Shown here in pieces: positions 10,826-23,142 of a DNA stretch of 64,000 nt. This DNA is from Wolfiporia cocos (lineage: Eukaryota > Basidiomycota > Agaricomycetes > Polyporales > Phaeolaceae), in contig JACCLO010000004.1 of the NCBI GenBank assembly GCA_029448655.1, positions 558,001 to 622,000 of the forward strand. Direction: 5' to 3'. A program made the translations under genes and the position numbers. The notes beneath the pieces were generated by a model. That model had not been told where the DNA came from. It saw nothing but the letters and a program-made list of their open reading frames with translations, and searched no databases. The stretch's first letter is position 1. Each line of letters starts with the position of its first letter.

Positions 10826-13150
10826 GTACCCCCTCTTCTAGCTGCGTGTCCCCACGCCCAGCAATCACTTTGTACATAGTTTGGTCAACATGGCATGGGT
10901 GATCTACGGTTTTCTTGCAGATGTGTGGGTTCGCGAGTTGGAGGGTGTTTAGAACCGGGTAGATCCAGTATCCTTTCGATTCAGGTATAGTGGATTCTAT
11001 CGGTTGTCCAACCCGTATCCCATATTGCATGACCCGTGTTCGTGGATCGCAGAACCAGAAATTTCGTGCGACGAGCTTCTTTTCGTAGGCATAGAATGGT
11101 ATACTGCCTTTGACGAGAAGCGTAATGTCTATGTCGTCGTATATTATGAATTCCTTCGGGTTCTCCCTAAGTCCCATTTCCTGAGCTTTTCGTTCGAAGT
11201 CCTCCCACTCTGGGTCCCATCTGGTGTCAGAGTGGTCCCAGCCAGTGTTCCTGTTTTTCCACTGGTTGCCTGGGGCGGATGGTCTGGCTTCGAAGAACTT
11301 TGTGACTAGCTCTTGATAATGGTTCAATCCACGTTTTCGTTCCCATGTTTTAGTCCCATCAGACCACTCGACTTCTAGCTCGATTCGCCCTCGGTCTTCC
11401 CTGGATTCGAGGATCCTGAGAGGCCTGCGAACGTCATTGCTTTCCGTCACTTTACTATGGTCTTGATTGGGGAAGGCGGGCGGTGTGTATGGTAGGAGTA
11501 AGACCTCATTGAATACTGGGTATATTCCGCGCATGTCTGCGGGGAGGTCTAATTCGTATGCTCCGTGTCCGACCTTCTTCGTGACCTTGTACGGTCCAAA
11601 CCGCTTGGAGTCAAGCTTCTTGGTTGGGTGGCCCATGTTTATGTTACGGCCGTCGACCCATACCAAGTCGCCTTCAGAGTATGACAGTGGCGATGCCCGT
11701 TTCCTATTGTAGTACTCTTTCATGCGTAGCTTAGCTTTCTCCAGGTTCTGTGAAGCGAGTTTGGATATGGTGTGCATGTGTTCGACCCAATCTCGTGCTA
11801 CCCCCTCTTCTTGTTCCGGCGCTTCTACACCTGTGAAGGGGTGGTATCCGTGCGTAAGGTAAAAGGGACTATATCCCGTGCTACTGTGTACGTGTGTCTT
11901 GTACGCAAAGCTTGCCAGCGGGAGTAAGTCCGGCCAGTTCGTGTGAGTATCATTGATAAATAACCTAAGGTAAACCTCGAGTTCCTGGTTCATACGTTCC
12001 GTTTGCCCGTCTGTCTGTGGGTGGAACGCGGTACTCGGGTTTCCCTGTATGCCTAGTCTACGATATACGTCTTTTATAAATTCTGCTACGAATTGTGGTC
12101 CTCTGTCGCTAAATACTTTCTTTGGTAGTCCGTGTTGTGTATATACTTTGTCTATAAATATGTTGGCCCATCCTTCGGCCGATAGTTTAGTCGTTGTTGG
12201 TACAGCTATATAGTCCTTTGACTTCATATCTACTACTACAATGATTGCGTCGCGACCCTTGGAAATGGGGAGTCCGGTGATCATATCGACGGAAATGTTC
12301 TCCCAGTTGTGTGCTGGAGTCGGGTTTGGGTTGAGTGGAGCCGCGCGTTTGGATCGGTCCGGCTTAGCGGCCTGGCACTTGATACAAGCTTTGACGTACT
12401 GGCGGATGTCTGAACGCATCTTGGGCCACCAGTAGTGTCGATGTATGGCTGTGTACGTATTTTCGGTGCCAGGGTGTCCCGCTGAGACGGTGTCGTGGAA
12501 TGAAGAAATGATTTTTCCGATTAATTCTTCGTCCCGAGGGATAATTAACCTCCCCCTCCTATATCGCAGACCGTCCTCGGTCGTTTCCCCTACTTCTACT
12601 CCTTCCTTTCCATCGTAGAGAGCGGCTTCCGCTTTGACCCTCTCTTTTACTTCGTCGTGGGTGATACCCTTGACTACAGTATAGAATGAGGATCGCAGCC
12701 TTTCTGTGCTATCTTGGACGAAGAGGTGTGGCTTCAGGACGACTTGCCCTTCGAGGTGATCTTTGTCGTTGCCGTGATCACTTCTTCGGGAAAGCCCATC
12801 GGCCCTTCCATTGGTCTTCCCGGGGATGTGCACGAGTTGTAGGTCATACTCGGCAAGTTCCGTCATCCACCGGGCTTGTCGCGGATTAATTTTCTGCGGG
12901 GTCTTAAAATATTCTAGGTTCTTATGGTCCGTTAGTACTTCTACAGGGTGTTTGCCACCCATTACGAAATGCCACCATTCGTCAAGTGCGCACATGATGG
13001 CGAGGAGTTCTCTGTCGTAGATTTCGTAGTTTCGTTCTGCCGGTAGCATCGTTTTGCTCTGGTAGGCGATGGGTTTCCAGATGCCGTCCTGTTTCTGCAT
13101 GAGGCAGGCTCCGGTTGCAAAGTCCGATGAGTCTGCCTCGATGCGGAAGG
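10788..13150 (-). CDS. Gypsy pol, downstream part: RNase H, integrase, chromodomain-like tail
   Basis: This frame continues pol after the frameshift near 13149; the first Met is at 13100. RNase H has its acidic residues in NYEIYDRELL, VLTDHKNLEYF and NGRADGLSR. The integrase zinc region (H-H-C-C, about residues 205-242) is followed by a DDE core: D in SVDMITGLP, D in FSDRGPQF and E in QTERMNQ, with roughly 35 residues between the last two. Around residues 553-605 lies a chromodomain-like segment (PLRILESREDRGR...EVEWSDGTKTWE), typical of chromoviruses and thought to guide integration. An unrecognised extension of about 160 residues follows, crosses the polypurine tract and ends inside the 3' LTR. 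Confidence 0.93.
10829..10839 (-). promoter_or_regulatory. Polypurine tract
   Basis: On the element strand it reads AGAAGAGGGGG, followed by TAC and the 3' LTR. The element at 54595-56789 has a matching tract (AAAAGAGGGGG then TTA) in the same place. This is the expected plus-strand primer. Confidence 0.85.
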
Positions 13151-16100
13151 GTCGTCGTCATTTGGTATCCCTAACACGGGTGCTTCGATAAATATTTTCT
13201 TTAACTTATCGAAACACTCTTGTTCCGCCGTACCCCACTGCCAAGGCGTGTCCTTGGTTAGGTTTATCAGTGGTCGTGCTACCGTGGAGAATTTAGGAAT
13301 AAATCTCTGGTAGAAGTTTGCGAATCCTATGAAGGACTGCACTTCTTTCTTGTTCCGAGGTGCGGGCCATTCAGCCACTGCCGCCACCTTCGCGGGATCC
13401 ATACGGATTTCCCCGTGAGAGATTATATGTCCTAAGTATTCTACTTCCGACTTCATAAACTCGCATTTCTCTGGTTTACAGGTTAACTTATTTTGACGGA
13501 GAACGAGCAGAACCTTGCGCAGGATCTCTTTGTGTTCTGCCTCGGTCTCCGTGAAAACAAGTATGTCGTCTAAATATACAATGACCTTTCCAGTCATTAT
13601 CAGGTCTCGGAAGATGTCGTTCATCAAGGTCTGGAACGTGCCCGGTGCGTTGCACATTCCAAAGAACATCACTAAGGGTTCGTATAATCCCCTATTAGTG
13701 ATGAAGGTGGCTTTTTCTTCGTCGCCTTCCTTGATTCTGACGTTCGTGTATCCCCAACGAATGTCCAATTTAGAGAAGTACTTAGCTCGTTTCAGCTTGT
13801 TGAGCAGCTCCGTGATCAGAGGGAGCGGGTACCGGTTCTTTTTGGTCATCTGGTTCAGTTTCCGATAGTCCTGAATGGGTCTCAGTTTCCCATCCTTCTT
13901 CTTGACAAAGAAGAATGGTGCCCCCCATGGCGACTTGGATGGTCGTATGCGTCCAGTCCGTAACTGTTCTTCTAGAAAGTCGTCTAACGCCTCTTGTTCT
14001 CGAGGTGATAGGGCATAGATCTTGCCGGCGTAGGGTTCGGAGTTCGGTAGGAGTTCTATGGCGTGATCCCACGGTCGCCTTTCGGGGAGGTGGTCGAATT
14101 CCGTTTCCTTAAACACGTCTTCGAATTCGTGTAAGTACTCAGGTACCACTTCCTCGAAAGTCTTGGCTTCCGTGGTTTTGCCGGTGGCGATGGCGATCTC
14201 GGTTGCCTTCGTCGCGCGGACTCGCTCAGTGATGTCGGCCCGGCACTCGTCCCTATTCCGTAACCATGCGTCAGCAAAGATGTAATAGATATGGTCACCG
14301 TCCTCGATCTGCTCGTGTTCGCAGTCGCAGGTGAAGGTGATTTGGCGTTTCTTCCAGTCGATGGTGGGATTGTGATCTTCCAACCAATCGAAGCCGAGGA
14401 ATATGTCGGCCGAGCTCAGCTCGGTGACGTGGAACTTGCGCGTTTCCAAATGCGTGTCGATCTGCATCTGGAGTTCGACATAGTGCGTCATTTTGCCCGC
14501 AGCGTTGGTACTACCGTCAGCGTTGTACAGTTTGACGGGTCGGTCTAGTGGGAGTTGCTCGAGTTTGTGTTCCTCCACGTAGGCACGACTGATGACCGAT
14601 CCCGTTGAACCGGAGTCTATCAATGCCTTTGTGAAGAGGGCACGTCCGTCAGGGCGGTGGAGGGTGATCGGTACTTCGATCTGCCGTCCCCGTTTTCCCG
14701 TCTGGATTACCACTACATTCCCTCTGAGTTTCTCACCAGTAGAGCCGAACCCCTGTGTTCCGCGTCTGGTTTCCCTGATGCTTTTTACTATGCGCGTGTC
14801 TGGTGTCATATTGCATTCGAGTATAAACTGGGCGATTCTGTCCCCGTACTCGACCTGATAATCTGTTCCAGTTTGATTATTCAGTATGACTTTTACTCGA
14901 CCGGTGTAGTCTTCATCGACTACACCGGCCTCCACGTCGACTCCCTTCAAGGCGAGTCCAGATCGTGGAGCTATGCGGCCGTATACACCGGGTGGCATGC
15001 GGATCATTATGCCTGTGTCCACGGTGATACGCTTCCCATTGGGTATAACGACTTCCTCCGCAGAGTGAAGGTCGTAACCCGCGGCTCCTTCGCTTTTGCG
15101 CTCAGGGGGGATTGCTCGCGGGTGGTCTAGGTATATGTCGAGCGTGACAGCCTTCTTCTTGGCTCGTCGACGCCGCACTTTCTTTTCCGTCTTTTTCTGG
15201 ACTGTAGGCTTAGATGCGTCTGCCATTTGCACATCTGGGTCTACAACCGGGTCTACGTCCATTGGCACATAGTTTACATTAATAGTAGAGGAATTAAGCA
15301 CGGTTTTGTCCTCCCGCCAAGCTCCGGTGGGAGGCTCCTCTGAGGCTGTTACAAACGAATCGTCGGAGCATGTTGAAGCTCCGTCGTCGTCACCAGGCGC
15401 CAAATCTACAGAACGTGGTACAGATACGTAATCAAATATCGGGGCCCCGGTTCCTAGCCCATATAGTCCATCCACCGGTTCGTTACCCTCCGAGGCAGAT
15501 TCGGAGATAGAGACATTTACTGGTTCCTCGATCTCCAGAACTGAAAATTTATTATTAGAGAGGGGACGTACCTGAGTGAATCCGGCTTCCTTCGCAGCCT
15601 CCGGATTTTCCTTGGCCCATGCCGATACCATTCGCACAAAATCCTCCTGGGATACTTCCCCGAGGACTTTTTCTGCTGGTGGTGCTTCGACGGCCTGGCG
15701 GGTGCGCGCCGGTTGTGAGGGTCCAGCACCGGTGTTCCCTCCACTGGTAGCTGCTCGGGGCTTCCAGTTGGGTTGGTGCCAGACGGGCTTGTTGCAGCCC
15801 TTCCCTGGTGCTTCTGATTGCATCTTGCTGCAAGAGTGGCACTTCCTCTTGAGCAAGTTGGCCCGTTCTTCTGCGGTGGGCTCGGACCGCGTGGTTCCCG
15901 ATGTCGATGTTGTCGCCCGACCTTTCCCTTTGTCGGCGACGCCCTTACCCGTGTCTCGACCGTGGCGCAGCTTTTCTTCATCGCGGAGGCGACGCATCAC
16001 GTTGTCTGTGCGTAGGATGGCCTGTTTCCAAGACTCGTAGTCTTCTGGAATCTGGATGTTGTATCCTCGCTGCGATTTGTCGTTTACCGTGGCGGCGACG

Positions 16101-17506
16101 AAAGCGGAGTGTACTGCCGTGTAAATTTCTTTCGGTATGGCAGAGGTGACCCAGCGATGTACTATCTGGTTCTCCTTGTCATATCTTGCCTCCGAGAGAA
16201 GTCGTTCCAGCTCCTGGAAGTACTCTTCGCCTTTACCGATGGTCATGCTCAACTTTTCGGCTGCGACCGCCGACTTCTTTTCTAAGTCGGGGTCGTCGAA
16301 CTTCTGGTGTAGTTCCCAGATAAATCGAAGCCAGCTGAGGTGCCATTGTCCGTCACGGTAGTGCTCCCGTGTGAATGCCGTTACCCATGAGTCTACCTTA
16401 GGTCCCCGTATCAGCGAGATGGCCGTGCCGATCTTTTTGCTGTCTGTGAAGAGCAGCGGCCGGTTGTCGTCGATGTACAGTTTCAGGCGCATTACCCAGG
16501 CGATGAAGTTGTCGCCGGTGAAGGGTTCGGGTTCGCGCACCTTAGACTTGTACCGGGGGTCAGGCTGCGGCTCCGGGAGCATTGAGTAAGCATCCCATTG
16601 CGAGCTCGCCGGTTTCTCAGGCCGCCACATGGACGCTTGCGTTCCCGGGAGAGGTGCGGCTCTCCAGGTGTTCACGTGCGCCGTCCGTGGTGCTACTGAC
16701 GGAGGGACCGGGGACTGTGCTGCCATGACCGAGAAGGGGACCTGGGGTGTGAGGACTGGGGGGGTGTAGCCGGGCAGGAAGGGGTTCGTCTGCCCGGAGC
16801 GGTTCGATCCTGGCCGGGTTGCGGGGTTCACCGGTGGGGGAGATCCCATGTGGACGGACCTCACCCAGTTTTCGACCGGCCAGAAACGTTCTTCCGGGAC
16901 CGATGGTACTGACCGACGGGGGGCGGAGTGCTGGCTGTGTAACGAAGCCGCGTCTCCTGCTGCAATGGCGTCTGCCTGGAGGCGTTGTGCCTCCCGCAGG
17001 AACCTTGCCCCCATGTCGGCGTTCCACACACCAGTTTGAACCATGGTAGCCGCTACCGTCTGACACCGAAAACCGAAATCCGCCGCTGTTGGGTTGGGGG
17101 GGAACGCCCATTGTAGAGCTAGGGGCGAGTCGATGTGGGCGAGGGGGCTCGCTCCACGAATCGTGTTCGACTGTTCCCGTGCCAGGTGGAAAGCCTGGTC
17201 CAACCTTTCAATGCCGGGGCCTTGGTCCTCCACCGATGCGCCGTATGGGAGTGATCGGGCGGGTTGGTTACCGTCGAATGTACCGGTGTGGACCGAGGCG
17301 ACCTCTACTCGGGGGGCGTGGATGCTGTCTGCCACCGAGAGCAAGGCGAAGTCGTCGGGTAGACCATGTACCTGGTAGTTCACCCACTGCCCTGGGTGGA
17401 ACGGGTTGTTGGTGACCATGGGGGTGCCGATGATGGTGCCACCGGGGAGCGGTACGTGCTCGGCTCGGGGTCCGCGGATGTAGTCGAGGTCGTGTTGGAC
17501 GGACAT
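13148..17506 (-). CDS. Gypsy gag-dUTPase-protease-reverse transcriptase
   Basis: One long frame of about 1450 codons before the frameshift at 13148-13151. The capsid-like region lies around residues 320-520 (PFTGDNFIAWVMRLKLY). A degenerate Cys/His knuckle is near 554-580. A trimeric-type dUTPase sits at about 787-930 with all five motifs visible: AAGYDLHSAE, PRSGLALKG, the GVVDEDYTG block, GDRIAQFI and RRGTQGFGSTG. A retropepsin with DSGSTGS follows near 964. Reverse transcriptase starts near 1140 and has YLDD near 1310. There is no stop between gag and pol. After 13148 the frame is out of register with RNase H; a single lost base in a short C run explains this. Confidence 0.95.
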
Positions 17507-18271
17507 TGTACGTATAGAAGATTATGTATGGGAATGTAGAGTCGCGACGTTTGACTGCGCTACCCGCCCACTGTGGATCAGCCTATAGCTGCGATCGGGG
17601 TGGTAACTAGAAACAGTCGGTGTCCACTCTATTCAGGAACCACCTCTTTTCGGAGATGTGCCAAGAAACGCTAAGGGGTTTTCGTCCCAAAGCCGGCGAG
17701 AAATTCCTGCCTCCGAAGCCTCGTCCAGCCCCGAAGCTAATTCGGGATACCGGGGGCACGGGATCTAAACCCTTGTGATGGAGGGTCTAAAAACTATCGT
17801 ATTTGGGCCAAGTGGCCGTATGTGTGAGCTGTGTCGCGCTCCTTCAGCCGCCTTGTGGGGCGCTGGGTTGTTATAGTAACGGGGGGGCGGTAATGCCCGT
17901 ACGTGGCGCGGTAATGCGCGTAAATAGACGACCAGTGCCTCAGTACACTGCCACAGGGCCCCTTAACGCCTTTGATTATTACGCGTCGGGTGCACAATTA
18001 CTGTGGTGGGGTTTTAACCCAAGACCTTTACGCCGCGTTGCACGACGGTGGTCCAGTAGCTTTGAAGCAACGGTAGGAGAGGTCCCCTACACGCTGTTCG
18101 CAAGTATGATCCCCCAGAACCCTGTTCCCTTGTCCCTGGGATACGGGAGGATAAGAGTTTAACACCCGAATCGACCGAAGTCAACTCGAGGGCGAAGAAA
18201 CAATGCACTTTGCCCCTAGTGCGCCGGGGTTGATCTGGAATGAACTCAGATCGGGGTGGAGACTCGTCTTA
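17507..18271 (-). other. Gypsy leader region
   Basis: About 765 bp between the 5' LTR and the gag start. No long ORF. It begins with the primer-binding sequence described separately. Confidence 0.7.
18260..18271 (-). promoter_or_regulatory. Self-priming type primer-binding site
   Basis: On the element strand, one T after the LTR is followed by AAGACGAGTCT. Its reverse complement, AGACTCGTCTT, occurs once in the LTR (18365-18375), starting 26 bases downstream of the TATATA box. This is the layout of Tf1-like self-priming. No TGG-type tRNA primer site is visible here. Confidence 0.75.
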
Positions 18272-18642
18272 TGACACAAGCATATTCTCAAGCAACTACT
18301 CAGGGGAATATTACTCGCATGGAAGCGTATTCCTAGTCTGAGGCTACTCAAGGCAACAAAGGCCAAGACGAGTCTGGGGTGCTCCCTGCTCGTCTGGCTG
18401 GTATATATGCTCGTAGGCTGTTTGTACATGTTTGGCTACTATACAGTATTACGTAAGCTGATAGACCGTTTAGAGTATGGTAAACCCTATCGTAGGTGTA
18501 GAGCCACAACAAGGGTGTCCGGGGTCTGTGTAGGCACGTGTGGGGTGTTCGGGGTCCTTGCACGTGATGCATAGGCGAGCGCTTAGATAAGATAAGGGTT
18601 GTCTCTAGTTGCAAGCAAGTTGGAGAAAATCGGCTTGTGACA
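18272..18642 (-). repeat. 5' LTR of the Gypsy element
   Basis: 371 bp. On the element strand a TATATA box (18402-18407) is followed by AGACGAG and, after a loop, by CTCGTCT, so a palindrome lies across the expected transcription start. Related solo LTRs are at 35222-36133 and 44879-45250. Confidence 0.97.
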
Positions 18643-20110
18643 AATACCTACGGGTACAATGGGTGGTGAAAGATGAGTAACAGAGAAATGGACGCGCATC
18701 TCGCTGTTAATGTGGCTGCCGCTTCGTCGTCACTGTCCTCGTGAATAGCACTTCCTGTTGTTACCAAACGTGTCATATCGTCATAGTTGAAGCTCTGTCC
18801 GAATCACATGTAGTCATGTTTATATATCCTCTCTCTCTCGTCGCTTGCTCCTTTCCTCAGTCATTATACCACCGTCACGACTGAGGTACGTTCCCCTACG
18901 CTACGATACACCACCACTCGCATACTGATATGTAGTAACCCCTAGATAGGCTAATCGGCTATCTAGGTACTACAATATAGTCGTTATACCACCGTCACGA
19001 CTGAGATAGGCTAATCGGCTATCTAGGTTCTACACTTCCAACATGCTCCTGCGAACTCCTCGCTCTCCCGAATGCAGTCACAACTCCATGCTATGGCCGG
19101 CTTCGCCGCCATGGAGGATCATGGCACCCAGTGAGCATCGCTATAGATACACATCCGCTTGGCGTATCTTCCCTCCATATCCGAGCATTCTGGTTCGTAC
19201 ACCCAAGCACTCACATCAACGGCGGCCAGCGCGGACGCATAAATGCTTAATTTCGAGTTGCACATACGCCTTGTCGCGCCTCCATGTCCACCCGCACTGA
19301 CAGATGACTCTCACATCTCTTAAATACGCAACGCGACAGTGCTGTGCTCGTTTCCGCCGAGACCAAACCCGTATCGCGGCAGAAGTGCCGGTTTCCCGAG
19401 ACGATCTATGTATAATGTAACAATCCCGCATGTGCGGGCGCCGCGCGATTCTTGCACATATCGACGGTATCCGTGTCTATGGTCATTCTCGTGGGCAGAT
19501 CGTGCGTGGGGACCGCACCCGAGGTGTCTTCGCCATCGTGTGTGCAGGGGCAACTTATGAGGCAGCCGTTGGATCCGCTTCTTGACGCACAGCATGGTAA
19601 GATGGTGCGTCTGTGATGGGCAGAACAAGGACAGACCTCGAGGTTGACGTCGTGATCCGAGGCGTGATCCTTATCCGGGTGGTGGTCGGATGTCAGCCAT
19701 GCGAATGAATCTATCGCACTATACGCGACAAACGTTATGAATTGCACGTGTTGGCTATGCTCTCTTCATCAAATAAGTCGCCACAAACGTCGCCATGGCG
19801 GCCTTGAGTAGCTAGCAGGATCTGACAGCTCGATGTGGAGGCCCAAACGATAGAGTCGTGGTATTCAAGTTCAAATGCGAGCCTAATAGCATATCTGAAG
19901 GACTAGACTCAGTAGTTGGACAAGTTTCGCGGATCAGATTGGCTCACCGTGTGATCAATAAATATTATCATAAAGTTAAGCCTGAGTGAAGCAGCAAATT
20001 ACAACGTGATTGCTTAGAGATTTCGACCTACCGCACTCGCTACGGTCACGGCATACAATATGGCGATGCGGTATGAATACGTCTGTGTCTGCTGAAGTAT
20101 ACCATCACCA
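18643..20110. other. Intergenic; short direct repeats
   Basis: TTATACCACCGTCACGACTGAG occurs near 18867 and 18983. TAGATAGGCTAATCGGCTATC occurs near 18943, with a close second copy (GAGATAGGCTAATCGG...) near 19003. Several overlapping ORFs at 19043-19750 have no recognisable domain. I see no gene here. Confidence 0.6.
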
Positions 20111-23100
20111 TCATATAGCATCTTCACCTATAGTTCCCATGAACCTCTCGTAGGTGCATTCATCGTTCTGCTCTGCTTTCAGTTGTCGAATTTGGCTTCT
20201 GCAATCGTGCTCGTCAGAAATGAACTTTCTACGTCGCTTCTCTTCATTTGGTCCACATCTTGCAATCTGATCGACCAGGTGGTCTATTCTCCTCCGATGA
20301 CTACTGATGTTGGAGGATTTCTTTGCGATTTCATCGAACATAAATGATAGCGAAGAGGTCCAATCCCTGGCGAGGTCCTTGAAGCCTCTATCTGCCTGGT
20401 TCTGAAATGTTCGTTCAAACACAACTGGGTTCTCGAGAAAGGTTCTTTTCTTTTCGTTAACTTGTCCGAGATCTGCCGACTCCCATTCATAGATGCGGCC
20501 GAGTCTGTGCTGCTTGACATCGAACGTGGCACAGACATAAACGAGCAAGTAGAAGAACGACTCCAGATCATGGCGATATCGGTGCGCTGACACGCTGCCT
20601 TCAGTTAGTAGGTCGATGGCCATGAACGGTGCAGTGCCTGTGCGGTACCGTAGAGGCTCCGGTGGGAGCTCCAACTCTGCTGTCCCCGATTCCGTCTCTG
20701 GAACATCCTGAGCTTCGGACGGTGACGGCTTGCCGACATTCTTTGTGGTAAATGATCCCTCCGCGCGCAAGTTCGCCTTCCAGTTCAAAGAGCCGGCGTT
20801 CCCAGCGGGTCGTTCAGCTTTGGAGGCGGGGTCACCACTTTGATCTTCCGACTCTTCCGGATCATCGACAGGTGCTGCCGCTTGATCCCAGTCGCACAGT
20901 ACGCCGCGGACGCTCCTGCCATCGCGGTAGAACATCACATTGTTCGAGCTGATGTCTTGATGTAGGATATTGGTCTCCTTGTATACCCAGCGATGAGCTT
21001 TCCATTGTATCAGCGCGCAAATCTAAGTGAAACGTGCGACAGACTAACCACGGACGACATCAACGAAGATAATCTTGAACTCTGCAGCATTGTTCATGGC
21101 CTCTAGACGATCGTACTTCTCGAGGATCATTGTGCGAAATATCCGCTCATCAAGCACCCTCGTTCCAAGATACGCACGAGGGAGTTCGAGTTCGTCGATT
21201 TCGCGCGACAGATAGCATTTCAGCTCGACGATGTGCTTGAGGACCGACTTCTTCTTCTTAGCGAGAGCATTGCGTATCTTTCTGATACACTCTGTCTCGT
21301 CCCGATTCTGGCGTTTCACAGGCCACGCGATCTTCGCTACCAGCTCGCCCGAACCACAAACATCGACTGCATGTCCTGTGGCCCGAACGGGGACGACCGT
21401 CGTGCCTCGCCCGACGATCCCAAAATCCGTGAACACGTCGTTCTCGTTCCTCGCTGTCACTTCAAACTCGAGTGGCTCCTTGACGTCCTCGCCTCCTGAG
21501 TCCTTGACATCTTGATCAACACCAAGCACCAGCTTCGCGTTCCGGTATGTCGTGAACTTGCGCTTCGAGGTGTTGAACTCCATCAGGTGGCAGATTCCCA
21601 TCTGGTAGATGTCGGCCTGTCCCATCGCCGCCACGGTGTAGAGCAGCAGTTCGGGCTCCTCGATCATATGGATCGGTCTCGAGACGATGATGCCCATTCG
21701 ATCCGCGTACCACAGCTGCAATGTCATGTCACGGAACAGAACACCAGATCCATATGAACGGACGTTGTGAGACATCTGCTCGTTGATGTATTTCAGCATT
21801 TGCACCTCATCGTCGGTAAGCCTCAATTGTTTGCTGATTTTTTGAATGTCGGCAGCGTCGATCTCCCAACCGTGCCCGTCCGTATCGCTCGTGTCCTTCC
21901 GTGTATTTTCATGACCTCGAGACTGTCGTGTATCGGTCGCTTCCGTCACATTCTCCGTCGACAGCCGCGCCCGCTTGCCTGGCTTGATCATCTCGGGATC
22001 TACCTTGTCGCCTCGCTTCCGTTTCGCTCCTGGCCTATCGATGCACTGAGGATAGTTTTTCAAGTATCTCTGAGGGCATATTAGAAATCTGGTGAGCCGA
22101 CGCGTCCATTTACGTACATGTTTCAGCCCGTCCAGATCGATCTTGATGTCTTCCTTTCCCCACATCCACTCGCACTTTACTTTCTTCACCTCTATGGAAG
22201 CCAAGCTCCATGACCAGGCCTGCGATTGTCGGTCTTCGTTCGTGCTGAACATCATGTCCGGCTTTGCACGGCTATAGCTCCCTGTCACAATCCTGTTGTT
22301 CATGTTCACAAATTGACCGTCGAGAGGCCGAGCCATGTTGGGGACATTCGTAGGAACCGTCTTCTGACTAGCCATCTGCTTGATAGGGTTGAACAGTACG
22401 TTGCGAATCCGTTTCAGACCTCTGTTCTTGCGGTCCCGCAACGATCGCGAACATCCAGGAGCGCCATAGTCGGGGTCGCCGAAAAGCTGCCGGTGCAGAG
22501 ATTCAATGAATTCAATGAGTGGATCGTAGCACAGATCTTCCTTAGACGTGTCACAATACGCCTTGGCCAGCTTCTGCACAACAGTATAATGGTCCGTAGA
22601 TGAGGTCTCCGTCGTGGGGTGAGGAATGTCACGAATGTCTGTGGGCTCCAAGCCCCATGTACTTCGTATCAGTTCAACAGGATCGTGGTTCCATGAGATC
22701 TTGTCTGGATATTCGTCCTTGATCCATCTCACCACCGCCGCGCTCTCAATCCCGTTCTTGCTTATTACCGAGCCTATCGCAGTGCTTCGATAGATTGGTA
22801 ACGGCTCTGAGAGTCACAGATTTCATCATCAAGGCGTCCCATCACAGTATACGTATACTCACGCGTTGCCGCCAGGCGTGGAGGGGGCATCTTATTAAGT
22901 GGAGGATCATTGCCAGTGTCAGCAGATTGGCATTGACGAGGGGCGGGGACGGCGGTCGTAAAGGGTAGTTCCCTTTGTGGCACGGGAACTGGTTCATAGT
23001 TGTCTGTCACGGACTCATCATGAGAACAATCATCGTCGCTGTCTGTCGACTGCATGACGATGTGGTCGGGGACTCGGTGGAGGGATAGGGGAATGTGGCG

Positions 23101-23142
23101 GAAGAGGTGAGAAATCCACGTAGAGGGAGAGAATATGGCCAT
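20111..23142 (-). CDS. FunK1-type protein kinase, copy 1, intact
   Basis: Exons 23142-22863, 22806-22118, 22069-21049 and 20997-20111 join in frame to 958 codons. Introns are 22807-22862 (56 bp), 22070-22117 (48 bp) and 20998-21048 (51 bp). The 48-bp intron is a multiple of three and could be read through; copy 2, where it is 49 bp, shows it is an intron. FunK1 is a large kinase family expanded in mushrooms. The glycine-loop/lysine region is TVVPVRATG...LVAKIAWPVK. The catalytic loop is HQDISSNNVM in place of HRD, and the metal-binding motif is CDWDQA. The N-terminal half is the conserved FunK1 extension, with a YINEQMSHNVRSYG block. Substrate unknown. Start chosen as the first Met in exon 1. 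Confidence 0.9.

Larger units (their letters stand above)
10455..18642 (-). mobile_element. Ty3/Gypsy LTR retrotransposon, near-complete
   Basis: LTRs are at 10455-10825 and 18272-18642 (371 bp each). The 5-bp TSD AATAC lies at 10450-10454 and 18643-18647. Domain order is gag, dUTPase, protease, reverse transcriptase, RNase H, integrase, as expected for Ty3/Gypsy with an extra dUTPase. A polypurine tract lies inside the 3' LTR. The sequence after the 5' LTR lacks a tRNA-type TGG primer site but is complementary to the element's own LTR. The LTRs differ at four sites, all transitions, three of them at CpG, so the insertion looks fairly recent. One frameshift in pol (about 13149) probably makes this copy inactive. 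Confidence 0.97.

Noticed and set aside
13140..13155. Programmed ribosomal frameshift in the Gypsy element
   Set aside because: The break lies between reverse transcriptase and RNase H, not at a gag-pol boundary, and I see no typical slippery heptamer.
19043..19750. Overlapping ORFs between the Gypsy element and FunK1 copy 1
   Set aside because: No domain, no consistent splicing and frames open on both strands. Not enough to call a gene.
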